Positions 33,260-45,944 of a stretch of 64,000 nt of DNA are shown piece after piece (position 1 is the stretch's first letter; every line of letters starts with the position of its first letter). The notes beneath the pieces were generated by a model. It was not told the origin of the DNA. It saw only the letters and a list, made by a program, of their open reading frames with translations, and did no database searches. The position numbers and the translations under genes are program-made. Location of the stretch: NCBI GenBank assembly GCA_026545765.1, contig CM048841.1:98785352-98849351 (forward strand). The letters run 5' to 3'. This DNA comes from Plantago major (lineage: Eukaryota > Streptophyta > Magnoliopsida > Lamiales > Plantaginaceae).

Positions 33260-35581
33260 TATTCCATTTGTTTGTTGTTGTAATTACAATAATGGGCTTG
33301 AGTAACGACACTTTTGCTGCTTGTTTTTAAACGAATGGATTGGCTGCCTGCACATGGTGGTGAAACAAATTAAGAGTACGGTAATTTATTTAATCTCCGT
33401 TATTTATGGAATTGTCATTTCTGGATTTACATCCTTTGGATTTGGATGCAAGTACGATGTGAGTTGTCAACATCGTCTAAAACTATAAAGATGATATTAC
33501 CAGAGACTATCGAGTATATATGTGACATATGAACCATAAATAGAAGTACCGGGTGATATATTGATTCACAAAGAACTAATTTTACTCATTCTATCGCTTG
33601 CTCTAAGATTGATATAGAGAAAAAAAATGTTGTAACGAGTATCATGGTAGATAACAAATTTCATTGTTAAAAAAGTATGTTTTCCGAGCCAAGTGATACT
33701 GGTATATTTCTAGTCTATTGTTATTTTATTAAAATTCTTTTCTCTTTTTGTAAATTCCAGACTATTGTGAAATGATTAAGTTTAGGGTCAACATGATTTA
33801 ATATCATCCTGACGTGATGAACAATCATTTGACCTTATTGTTAGTATTGGTGTTATTTGTTTTATTTAATTATTTCCTTCCTCTGATGTGAAGAGAGGTA
33901 TCATTAAAGGAAGTATAATGTAGAGCGGTGGATAATTTGACAACAAAAAAATTCAAGTCGAATCGATTGCCATTTACATGGTCTGTATTCTCGTGTAAAA
34001 TAAATTCTAACGTAATCTAACTTGGCACGATATAAAGCAAGAAATACTCAAAACAAAAAGATTAAAAGAAGAATAGGATTGCACAAAGTTAAACAAGGAT
34101 GACAAACCCGAAACGAAAATGCAGTATTAGGGCAGGTGAAATAAAAGGAATTATGAAGAATAATAATGTGATCGGCCGCAAAGTTGTGAAGACAGCAAGA
34201 AAGCAAGAATAATGTGGTTGTGGCCCTTTAGGCGCACGAATTCTATAAAACTGTAAAGTCCAAATCCTTCACATGCTAGGTTTGTGATTAGTGATACCAT
34301 TAATATTACAAACTTTTACGAACTATCATCATCACATATTTAATTATTAATGTTATATATTCTTAGCTTTGTGCATCATGTATCACTAAGCATGCATTAC
34401 TTGCATTTATAATCATTTTTAAGCATGTAATATACATACAGTTAAATATACGATATTTGTAACTAAATATGTAGTACGAGTTGATATAGAATATAATACT
34501 TTCCATAGTAAAAGTTGTTCAATTAATATAACCAAATCTAATCCTTTCTGTTTTTCCAAGAGGTAGTTAGTTTTGGCTATTTGCTAATACAGATTCCTCT
34601 CTTAATTAATCCCATCCAAGATATAAAGAAAAAGACACACTTTTGCATTTCAAATAGTTTCTTATCCTGGTTATAGCTCCATCAACCATGTGCAAGACTG
34701 ACCCATTTATCCGTTTCTTTAGGAAATTCTTAGCTAGCAACCAAAACTTATGATTTGTTAATAGATTTTTAGTCCTTGATTTGGTACAACTTAATCAATG
34801 GTTTTGATAGGGTATTTATGAGTACTATCAACTACGTCTTGACATGTGGCAGTATTAGTATGAATTTGCATCATTCAATCATTCTTATGACATCTCTTAA
34901 GTCTTAATCCACCATCTACTAGATCTACATATTTATCATTTTGACAAGACAATTTATTGAGTGTAAGGGATGGTTGTACACTTAGGTTGATCTACGTAGA
35001 CACGTCACAAAAATTTACAATTCAAACTAAGTATTCCATCATGAATGCACGCATGATTGCGGTTAGAACTGATATATCACATATCGATTGTGAGAAAGTG
35101 AATTAACCTTTAAAAACGCGGACTGAAAGGTCAATCCGAGTGGACTTCTTTAAGATGAAGTGAGCCTCATATTTTATGGAGCCAATGGTGTAATGCCAAG
35201 TTAAGCACATAAGGGAATGCATCTCCCTGTAAAATGTAGAAGGCACATGAAATTTGAAAATAAGAATCCCACCCACCACCATGATATAGAAAGATCATCA
35301 TCATCATATTTATAGTTCAATGGTTTCAACCTATTTGAGTCCCAACATATGTAGTGGAATTTCATTTCCAAACACAATAGTCTTAATATGCATTATACCA
35401 CCTTATTTGTAAGTTGTATAGTACTGATTACATTTTAATCTTTTATAGTCCATGAGTTTCAGTTTCACTGTTTAAAATAAGATGGTAAATTGTTTACTTC
35501 TTTTACCTCGAAAATAACTCCTCATTTATTTCTATAGTTGGTGGATAAAAGAAAGTATGAGTAGAGCAACTTTTCGCATAG
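33260..35581. other. Intergenic, upstream of SAUR paralog A
   Basis: No gene recognised on either strand. AT-rich sequence with a few simple runs (ATCATCATCATC near 35294). Confidence 0.6.
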
Positions 35582-35584
35582 TAT

Positions 35585-36275
35585 GGCTCTCTTTAACAAA
35601 ATTAGCTGAAAATCTAATTGGTAGTTGGTAAGCTAGCTAGTAGCTAATTAACTAGCTGGTAGCTGATAAGCTAGCTGATTATGTAGCTGATTAACCAGCT
35701 GAAAAGCTAGCTGATTTTAATGTAGGTGTTTAGCAAATTAGCTGATAAGCTAGCTGGTATTTTGTAAAATAACAGAAAATGGCATTGCTCTTATTTTTAT
35801 TTTCTTTAACATTTCTCATGTATTATTAGTCTATATTTTTTAAATAATAGTACATCACATTTTTGTCTAATTATTGTAATATATATTCAATGTACATTTC
35901 ACCACCACTTTAATAACATCATTAAAAATTATCAGAAGTTGAAAGAAATATTCGTTGAGCATTCTAACTTAGTAAGGAAAAAAAATCAGTAATTGTAATG
36001 TACTACATATATGCATTTTAAAGAGATGCGGATGCATTAATCCTTATGCTAGTTGCTTTTAGTAAATAATAAACGGGTGATTTTTCATTTTCTCTAATTT
36101 AGGTCAGGGATGTCGGAATGAAAAAGATAAGAAGGAGTTTTTTTTTTTAAAAAAAAAAGCTAACAGGTAAAACTTGAGTTAGTGATTTGAAGTTAGCGTT
36201 CACGTAATGAGCTTTTTATTAGTCAATGATAAACAAAAAGCTCATGAGGCTGAAAAGCTAGTGGCAAACAAAGCC
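35585..36275. mobile_element. PIF/Harbinger-like non-autonomous element, 691 bp
   Basis: The left end GGCTCTCTTTAACAAAATTA and the reverse complement of the right end, GGCTTTGTTTGCCACTAGCT, are imperfect inverted repeats, flanked by TAT on both sides (35582-35584 and 36276-36278). The left part is filled with repeats of AGCTGATAAGCTAGCTG. No transposase frame. It almost abuts the MITE beginning at 36285. A loose fragment with the same GATAAGCTAGCTG-type repeats lies at 41935..42000. Confidence 0.6.
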
Positions 36276-36284
36276 TATATTGTA

Positions 36285-36608
36285 CTTCATCCGTCCCTCA
36301 AATCTAGTTCATATTTCATTATACTCCCTCTGTCTCGGGTTGAACTCCCCGAAGATCTGAACACAAGTTTAAACAAAATAGTGAATAAAGTAGCAAATAG
36401 AGAGAATAACGTACGAGGGAGATTTTACATTGGGAGATGCAGTTGAAATCGGGACGACCCAAAATGGATGTGAGAAGTTGATCAGGACAGAGGAAGTACA
36501 ATTTAACTGACATTTCATATTATAGATTAAAATTAATTTGTACTTAAAGTTGAAGATTGTTGACCGTAAAAAAATGTCAAATTGAGATTAGATTAGCAGG
36601 ATGGAAGG
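36285..36608. mobile_element. Outer MITE interrupted by a second MITE
   Basis: CTTCATCCGTCCCTCAAATC at the left and GATTAGCAGGATGGAAGG at the right look like the two ends of a Stowaway-like element of the GTTGACC...AAAAATGTCAAATTGAGA type. The intact smaller MITE 36324..36496 sits inside it. The outer right boundary is degenerate. Confidence 0.45.
36324..36496. mobile_element. Stowaway-like MITE, 173 bp, nested
   Basis: CTCCCTCTGTCTCGGGTTGA at the left and GATCAGGACAGAGGAAG at the right, flanked by TA on both sides. The interior GTGAATAAAGTAGCAAATAG matches the element at 26668. Confidence 0.7.
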
Positions 36609-36790
36609 TGCAATATATAATAGTTATATCATATTTTACCATATAATTAACTCGAGTAAAATTTCTCGAATTAACAGAGACCGTGGTCCCGACACGAGAG
36701 GAAGATGATATGGCACACCAATGATTACTTTATCCTCTGACTTCAATTGAACCTTTCCCAGTTTCCAACAGAGATGTGATGAGAATAACC

Positions 36791-36914
36791 CGGAGTGTTT
36801 GGTTACACGTTTGAATTGAGTTTTCTCAATTCAAATTGAGTTTTTGTGTAGTTTTTGTACACAAAAACGTAACTGGAATTGAGAAAACTCAATTCAAATG
36901 CGTCAAACACTCCG
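36791..36914. mobile_element. Foldback MITE, 124 bp with long inverted arms
   Basis: The arms CGGAGTGTTTGGTTACACGT / TTGAATTGAGTTTTCTCAAT and their complement at the right end pair over about 45 bp. They contain an inner palindrome and a short loop with GTACAC. The triplet ACC occurs on both sides (36788-36790 and 36915-36917), a possible 3-bp target duplication. The RNA would fold into a near-complete hairpin. Confidence 0.75.
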
Positions 36915-36917
36915 ACC

Positions 36918-39465
36918 GTTTTTGTGCAATTATTGTATATTCGGATTTTGACACATTTTATTTAATTCTTCTCCAATTTTGTTACTATGTTAGTCAGAAT
37001 GAATAACGAAGTATTAAACTTGGATAAGAATAAACACATGTCATTAAAATTAAACTAAAATTAAACTGTAACAATTAAAGGTGTACAAGTAAAATTATCA
37101 CGATTTAATATAGTACCATTTTTTAAGTTTTCAAAGGAGTAGTACTTGTTAGGAGAGTAGCAAGTGACATGGCACCGCCCTTTGTTTGCAGGCTCCACAA
37201 TCTATTTGCCAAGTTGTTCCATATATAACTCTGATTCTCTTCAACAAATTACTACACAAATTATTTGCTATCTAAATTCAACTTGCAACCAAGATGATAC
37301 TTCAACAAAGAACAACCACTTTGCCCTATTCACCGACGACAACAACCATACATCCCGTGGCTCAGTCAGTGCTGTACCGGTTTGACCTGACCACATTCGG
37401 TTTTCGCACCATTAATCGTGCTATAAAATAGCCGTTTATTATAAATAAAAATATATGAATTCCAACTTAAAGCTTCACAATTAAATGTGCATGTTGTAAA
37501 TCAATTTTACAAAGGTGATCACACACACTCAAGTTGAGATAAAATATGTGGAAGACTTATTACTTGGAAAAAAATCACATTGCACGAGTAGACAGGGCAA
37601 TTCAAATGATCGGATATCAAATGATTTAGTAATAGAGCATTGTAATAAAATAATTATAAATTTTGGTGGAGTAGGAAATGGTCTAGGTACGAAGTTTGCT
37701 TAGTTGTACTGATCATTTTAATTGGGTCCACCGGCCCGTCACTTTCTGCTGCGGCCCACTCCAAGTTGTAGAATCTTTCGTGTCTATTTTTAATGATTAT
37801 TAATAAACTCAATAGTAAACTTTGAAACAACAGGCGATTAGAGTAGGTAAATGAAACAAACACAGAAAGAAAGAAATGGTACACGAGTACTACGGTTCTG
37901 TTACGATGCCAATTGCCAGGTAATGTCAATATTGTCCAGTATCATACATAAAATATTTGATGTGGTTTGAGTAACGACCAATCGGCTAGGAATAGTTACT
38001 GTCTCATAAACCAACATATATCATGTTTAACGAACTTATTACACCGATAAACTTGAATTTTAAGGGTTCACTGATCTTTAAGTTCATATCAAATAGGTTT
38101 TTAGTATTTAAGATTCTTACCTAAAGAATCGCATATATCAAATGCCATCAAGATAAATAGATAATACTATCTTCATTTTGTCTATTACCATTTCGTCCAT
38201 TTCCTTTTCAAATCTTCTCGTATTGCAGTTCCTAGTCCCAAGGGATATTTCAATTATATATAGTATTTATCTGCTTGTATTTGTATGTTGTTTTCACCGT
38301 ACCATGTACAAATTACAAATGGTCAAGAAACTATTCTAACGACTTTAGAATATTAAAATCGGATCGATAGAAATTAATGTTGTAGTTTTATGGACTATAC
38401 AATTAAAGCAAGAATAAAACGCTCGTGCACTAACCTTGGGAAAACGACAAATATGGCCGGATCAAGCTTTGTTTTCAGATGGCATCTATAAGGTCATTAG
38501 CTAATCAACTTAACTTAATTTGTACTAGTACTATATACTAAGCAAAAGTGTTAACTAGTGCTTATGATATTGTAGAGATGCATACTGGAATCTCTTTATC
38601 CTATGTTTTTTCACTTTGGCTTTTATGATCATGATCATAAGGTCGGATTAAGGCCGACAATCTTTGTCTCTTTTCTCATCTAATCACGTCATTAACATAA
38701 TTAATCACACCCCAAAAGAGATGTTCTAAGTACTATACTTTACTTAATTATACAGTTCCTATAATTAATTTACCTTCATTGCATCAGAAAACATAAGGGG
38801 TATGTCCTCTGAGTTGTGTCTGAAACTTTATCCAAATTTTACTATTTAATCTTCAAATTATGGAAGAGATAAAAGATAATCTGCAGTTAAGACATGAACG
38901 TGAGGTACTTAACTCGTAATCTTGCAAGATAGCGATCATTAAATCGACACATGGATATAATTGTCACATGATTTCATGTTGTTTGAGACTAAAAATCAAA
39001 ATCTCCGTCTGTCTTATATTGAAATGATCGCATGATCTTTTAGTACGTTGAATGTTAATAATAAGTATTACTCACTCACTCCGTCCCGCATAATATAAAA
39101 CATTATGGTTGGCATGTAACGCATAAGAATGTAGCAAAATATGTAATTTATGAGTAAACGTAATTTTTTTTACTATTTGTTGGATAGTTTTCTTTTTTTA
39201 AAGTACTGCATGAAGTTCTGTGTGATTAAAAAAAGGCAAACGTGTAAAATTCTGTTGTAGGTAGTTAATATTTGTCCAATTTAGAACATGTTCGAAGAAA
39301 TATCACTTTACCACCCGGGCATAACTTCATATTCAACCTAAACAAAGAATAAAAACCAAAATTTAAATTAAGATGCAGAAGCTAAGGTAGTAGAATAATT
39401 GAAGTTTACTAGTAGGAATTCCAACTCTAAAATGGAGGAGAAGTTAAAGGCTTGCATGCCTTGGT
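36918..39465. other. Intergenic, nothing recognised
   Basis: No credible gene. A single MITE-like end (CACTCACTCCGTCCCGCATA) occurs at about 39072. Frames at 37164..37385 (+) and 37654..37929 (-) show no family motifs. Confidence 0.55.
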
Positions 39466-40202
39466 TTGTTCAAGAACGTGAAGGTCTGAAGTAAATGAAT
39501 GAAGTGAAGTACCATCAACATTCTTGTACCAAACACCCAACCGAATTTCTGATAGGTTGGACAGTACATCAAGCTTCGTAAGATTCAAAGACGAGAATCC
39601 ATTTATCTGGCAGCAGAATCTCAGTGCAACTATATCAAGCCACCCACAACAACGAGGGCGGCCAGTCGCCGTGCCAAACTCCTGTCCAGCAGACCTAAGA
39701 AGATCACCAACTTTGCCTAAGATTTCTGTTGGGAATGGACCTGAACCAACTCTTGTAGTATATGCTTTGACCTGCGAAATTGACAATCATGAAAAGGAAA
39801 AAAAGTATTTTGGGCTATTGAATGAAACACACCCTTAAGCCAAGACTCAGTAGTCCACCAAAATAAAATTCTTAGACTTGTGTTTTCTATGACTTAAGTT
39901 GTATCAATAATCAATCAACTAGAAAATATGCAAGGTGGGCATGTTAATCACCCGATAAGTAATAAGATAACACATTCACATCAATACAAACGAAAATCAT
40001 TAACATATGCATAAAGCAGAAATCAAACAGAAGACTGTGTTAGTATATTTTAAGACATGCCGTGAAAAGGGGAAAAAAAATGTCTCACTTACCACGCCAA
40101 CAAGATCGCCAACAATTCTTGGAGCAATACCAAGACCTGTGCAGATTCCTCCAGCGGACGGACTGGAGGAAGTCGCAAATTAAAGGGTATGTACCAAAGT
40201 CA

Positions 40203-40210
40203 ATGGCATC
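40203..40210. repeat. hAT target-site duplication, left copy (ATGGCATC)
   Basis: Eight bases repeated at 41273..41280 on the other side of the element. Eight bp is the hallmark length for hAT transposons. Confidence 0.9.
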
Positions 40211-41272
40211 CAGGGGCGGAGACGGGGTGGCGACCAAAATTTTCATTTTCTTTATTACTATAGGTATATTTTAGAAAATTATATGTTCCGCTACCCCTAA
40301 AATTTTTAATTAGTACATTTAGTTAGTCGACTTTATAATTAAATAAGTTGAAAAAATTATATAATTTGATAAATTTAAAGGTCTATTTTTTTTTTTCTTT
40401 TGAGATACAATGTTACAATTACAATACTTAACCTTGGACAAATTTCATCAACAAATTACTAATGACAATCATTCTCCATATAGAGAAATTAATCACCCAT
40501 TTCGGGGATCGAACCCGTGACCTCTTGGATACGGGGTGTCTCAGCTTGCCACTCGGCTACAAACACTTTGACAAAGTAAGTCTATTGAGAGACGGTCTTA
40601 TGGAAAAAATAAAAGAGACGGACAAATATTACAGTTTTATCAAAAAAACATTAGAGATTTTACTAAAAACATCGGTGATATACATATACATTTAAAAAAA
40701 TGATATAAAATGTATACGTATTCATTGAACGTTATACATATACTTAAGAACATCAATCCGTCTCTCACTAATACACGTCTCTTCCAAGACTTTGTGATTA
40801 AAGAGATATTTTACTAATAAACTAATTTAAGAGGGTTATACCGGTTGTTTTTTATACTTTTGGAGCAAGTTCTATAAGCGTGCATTTTTTGTCATGAAAA
40901 CTACATAAATCAGACTGCGGAGTTCGATGGAGAATGACTTCTTGTCTAGCAATTTGATAATGCATATTGAAATGAATTGTCGAGAGTTTTGAAATTGATT
41001 CAATCACTGATAATTTTGAGAAGATGAAGAGACGTAGAGTACGATATAGAAGTGGGTCGTTTATTCATTTTGCTTTACCTTTATCGTGATGTGGTTCTTT
41101 CGATCCTTTCATTTTACTTGAATATTCATAATTAAATATGTATGATGAATTTGGTGAAAAAAATATCGATCCGACCCGGCCCGACCCGTCCTAACCGACC
41201 TAACTAAATTACATATTGTGTACGTGTTATAATACTCCGCCACCCCACTTTCAAATCCTGACTCCGCCCCTG
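40211..41272. mobile_element. Non-autonomous hAT element, 1062 bp, inside the ADSS pseudogene
   Basis: Perfect 11-bp terminal inverted repeats CAGGGGCGGAG, with further loose similarity (GGGGTGGCG near both ends), and a perfect 8-bp target duplication ATGGCATC. No transposase frame is visible, so it is a deletion derivative or a MITE-like hAT. About 190 bp of its length is a later SINE insertion (40388..40579). Confidence 0.9.
40388..40579 (-). mobile_element. tRNA-derived SINE, about 190 bp, nested in the hAT element
   Basis: On the minus strand the head has an A-box-type GTAGCCGAGTGGCAAGC and a B-box-type ACGGGTTCGATCCCCG spaced as in class II tRNA. A unique body follows, then an A-rich tail (CAAAAGAAAAAAAAAA). 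GTCTATT flanks it at 40381..40387 and 40580..40586 as a short target duplication. The head is also present at 25986. Confidence 0.8.
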
Positions 41273-41280
41273 ATGGCATC
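41273..41280. repeat. hAT target-site duplication, right copy (ATGGCATC)
   Basis: Matches 40203..40210 exactly. Confidence 0.9.
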
Positions 41281-41673
41281 ATGCATGAAATGCACCGTAT
41301 CTGCAATGTATGCATGGTTCCAATCTGTCGGTGAATCTCTTATAACATTCAACTTCTTCCCTGAGCATTTGAGGGCTATAGTTAAAACCCGGGAACCTTG
41401 ATGCAGCATCAGATAATAAAACATCGACCTAGCTTGTGAGGGAAAGTATCCATATGCCTCAAGTCACATACTCTTATACCATTCCTAATAACCTTGCTGG
41501 AATAACAAGGACCAATCCCTCTTTTGGTAGTCCCAATGAAGGATTTAGCAAGCTCAGCTTCTCTAAGCCCATCCACAGCTTGGTGGAAATCAAATAACAA
41601 ATGAGCACGGTCCGATACCAAGATCCTTCCTTTGCAAGAGACACCGCTGGATTCAAGACCATCAATTTCTTTA

Positions 41674-43541
<1,868 letters not shown>

Positions 43542-43546
43542 ATAAC

Positions 43547-43802
43547 TGTAAATTACTCAATTGAGTAATGAATTTGTATTGATGAAAGAATGAACACAAG
43601 TAAAAGAGTACAAGAGCTCTGTTTATATAGAGCTTCACTATAACTAACTCTATCTAACTTTAAAGTACAATTTAACTAACATAGAGTACTACTCTAACTA
43701 TACCCTATCAACTGTGTAGTACAACTCGTAAAGCGTCGGGTATAAGTCGTCTGTAGCATGAAGTCACAAGTTCGATTCTTCCTGTATGGGAATAATCTCA
43801 CA
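43547..43802 (-). repeat. 3' LTR of the copia element (256 bp)
   Basis: On the minus strand it starts TGTGAGATTATTCCCATACA and ends AGTAATTTACA. Its outer part carries a tRNA-like block (see findings). It differs from the other LTR by a few substitutions and a 7-bp length difference. Confidence 0.95.
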
Positions 43803-43818
43803 TCCCCCCCTCAAGTTG
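43803..43818 (-). other. Polypurine tract
   Basis: The purine stretch GAGGGGGGGA immediately before the 3' LTR on the minus strand. It also encodes the last pol residues (LEGG). Confidence 0.85.
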
Positions 43819-44820
43819 GGAATGGATGTTAAGAATTCCCAGCTTGCGCATGTAGTGAGAAAACAAAGGAGGTGCCAATGGTTTGGTGAGAATGTCAGCA
43901 AGCTGATCAACATTTGAGATATGAACCAATTGAATCACTCCTTGTTATATCTTGTCCCTTGTGATGTGGCAATCGATTTCAGTATGTTTAGTGTGTTGAT
44001 GTTGCACTAGGTTGTGTGCAAGATGGTAGGCTGTCAGTATAGAGAACTGTAGGTTGTGTCTGAGGAACTTTAAAATCTTGTAATAGGTAATGTAACCACT
44101 GAATTTCACATGTGGCAAAAGCAATGGCCCTGTACTCAGCCTCTGCACTTGATCTACCCACAGTTGTCTGCTTCTTGGATTTCCATGAGATGAGTGAATC
44201 TCCTAAAAACATTGCATAGCCTGTAGTGCTTCTTCTTCTTTCCTGACATGTTGCCCGGTCACTGTCAGAAAATCCTTTCAATTGCATATTATTGGTAGAT
44301 GAGTAGAAGATCCCTTGACCAGGAGTACTCTTGATATATCTGAGTACATGGTGTGCTGCTGCAAGGTGAGCTTGAGTTGGACAGCTCATGTATTGGCTCA
44401 AGTTCTGCAAAGCAAAAGATAAGTCAGGTCTAGTGATTGTGATGTAAATCATTTTACCTATCAATCTTCTGTAGCTTTGTGGATCTGAAAGTAAGTATTG
44501 ATCATCCTTGACCAATCTTATCTTAGCATCCATAGGTGTACTGGCAAGCTTAAAAGTTGTATACCCAGATTCTTTTATGCCTTTGCCAGTCTTGGCTACT
44601 TCCAATCCAAGTATATACTTGAGCTCACCAAGGTCTTTAATGGTGAATTGATCATGGAGATAAGTCTTAACAAATTGAATTTCCTGCAGATCAGTTCCTG
44701 CTAATATAACATCATCAACATACACCAATAATGCTGTAAAGTGAGATGCATTAGTCTTAGTAAAAAGAGATGAATCTTCAGAAGATTGTACATAACCAAT
44801 CTATAATAAAGAAGATTGAA
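43815..44820 (-). pseudogene. copia pol C-terminus: reverse transcriptase and RNase H
   Basis: Shows the RT catalytic motif LLVYVDDVILAGTD, FTIKDLGELKYILGLEVA, MIYITITRPDLSFAL, HHVLRYIKSTPGQG, then RNase H blocks DSDRATCQERRRSTTGYAMF, SAEAEYRAIA and, after a frameshift near 44000, HTKHTEIDCH and DQLADILTKPLAPP. The N-terminal palm and fingers of RT and the whole integrase are missing; the gag part is joined just upstream of the YVDD block. It is a typical Ty1/copia order. Not a working enzyme. Confidence 0.9.
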
Positions 44821-45240
44821 ACTTAAAGAACCATTGCCTACTTGCTTGTACACTGCTATTGGATTGAGAGAAGTGGTAGCATGATCAGTAGATGCAAGAG
44901 CAACTGAATGAACATATGGTGCAGATTGACATCCTTGCATTTGTGACTGAAACCTAGTGAACTGAAGGAATTGATTATACAGCTCAGGAGACATATCATC
45001 AGAAAAGCCTTGTGAAGTTTCACCAACTGCAGTATTAGCATGAGAAGTAGTCTGTTGATAAGCTTTTCTTGGACATCCAGGTGGATAACCAATTATCAGA
45101 TAACAAGTCTTAACTGTATGACCTACAATCCCACAATTAGTACACTTTGGTCTGTTCTTCTCCTTGTTATTACCCTTATAAAACCATTCTTCACTCTTGG
45201 TGTACCTTATCTTCAACTCAAGCCATAACTCATGTGCATT
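44820..45240 (-). pseudogene. copia gag, central part with zinc knuckle
   Basis: Reads NAHELWLELKIRYTKSE, then the zinc knuckle CTNCGIVGHTVKTC (CX2CX4HX4C, nucleic-acid binding in Gag), followed by GYPPGCPRKAYQQ. It is open for about 180 codons, but the 5' end of the frame runs into the LTR fragment at 45245 and its 3' end passes out of frame over the RT start. Confidence 0.85.
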
Positions 45241-45244
45241 CGTT

Positions 45245-45354
45245 AAGTACAATTTAACTAACATAGAGTACTACTTTAACTATACCCTATCAACTGTGTA
45301 GTACAACTCGTAAAGCGTCGGGTATAAGTCGTATGTAGCATCAGGTCACAAGTT
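45245..45354 (-). repeat. Internal LTR fragment inside gag (110 bp)
   Basis: Nearly identical to an inner segment of both LTRs (from AAGTACAATTTAACTAACAT to GTCACAAGTT), lacking both LTR ends. It separates the gag N-terminus (45355..45547) from the rest of gag and is in the same orientation as the LTRs. Confidence 0.9.
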
Positions 45355-45547
45355 AGTTAAGATCCGTCAATGGATCAAGAACAATGGCAACGCCAGGTTG
45401 ATTAGAAGAACTAATGAAATACGGAGATTGCACCTGTACATCATCGGTTGAATTGCGAACAGAATTGACGCCATTGAAGTTGCAAGTTAGAGCATCGTCT
45501 CCATTGTTGCGAGCTGGAGCATCATTGGTAACCGATTCAATCGCCAT
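45355..45547 (-). pseudogene. copia gag N-terminal fragment
   Basis: Starts MAIESVTNDAPARNNGDDAL and reaches SPYFISSSNQPGVAIVL, the typical start of copia Gag (the PYFL.SSDHPG motif). It stops where the LTR fragment begins. Confidence 0.85.
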
Positions 45548-45667
45548 TGAAACACAAAAGAGAATCGAAAGAGAGTCGAAACGAAAAATGATCAGAAATC
45601 GATAAAAAACCAATCAGTCGGAGCAAATCGATGAAGAATGCGGAAGCAATCAATAATTCCTGGATTA

Positions 45668-45676
45668 CTGATACCA
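45668..45676 (-). other. Primer-binding site (initiator Met-tRNA type)
   Basis: TGGTATCAG on the minus strand, directly joined to the 5' LTR, as in most plant copia elements. Confidence 0.9.
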
Positions 45677-45939
45677 CGTAAATTACTCAATTGAGTAATG
45701 AATTTGTATTGATGATGAAAGAATATGCAAAAGCAAGTAAAAGAGTACAAGACCTATGTTTATATAGAGCTTCACTATAACTAACTCTATCTAACTGTAA
45801 AGTACAATTTAACTAACATAGAGTACTACTCTAACTATACCCTATCAACTGTGTAGTACAACTCGTAAAGCGTCGGGTATAAGTCGTCTGTAGCATGAGG
45901 TCACAAGTTCGATTCTTCCTGTATGGGAATAATCTCACA
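45677..45939 (-). repeat. 5' LTR of the copia element (263 bp)
   Basis: Pairs with 43547..43802 over its full length. It is followed on the right by the target duplication ATAAC. Confidence 0.95.
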
Positions 45940-45944
45940 ATAAC

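Larger units (their letters stand above)
43547..45939 (-). mobile_element. Ty1/copia LTR retrotransposon, internally deleted, 2393 bp
   Basis: A structurally bounded element on the minus strand. The 5-bp target duplication ATAAC lies at 43542..43546 and 45940..45944. The LTRs are 43547..43802 and 45677..45939, ending TG/CA except for a CG at the inner end of the 5' LTR. The primer-binding site TGGTATCAG (complement of initiator Met-tRNA) directly follows the 5' LTR, and a polypurine tract (TTGAGGGGGGGA) precedes the 3' LTR. The interior carries only gag fragments and the C-terminal reverse transcriptase and RNase H. Protease, integrase and the N-terminal RT are deleted, so it cannot move by itself. 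Coding pieces have frame changes. LTR differences (several substitutions and small indels) mean it is not brand new. Confidence 0.95.

Noticed and set aside
40493-40577. Possible functional tRNA-Leu/Ser gene
   Set aside because: Box A and box B are present but there is no full cloverleaf with a paired acceptor stem, and it is part of a SINE with A-rich tail and target duplication.
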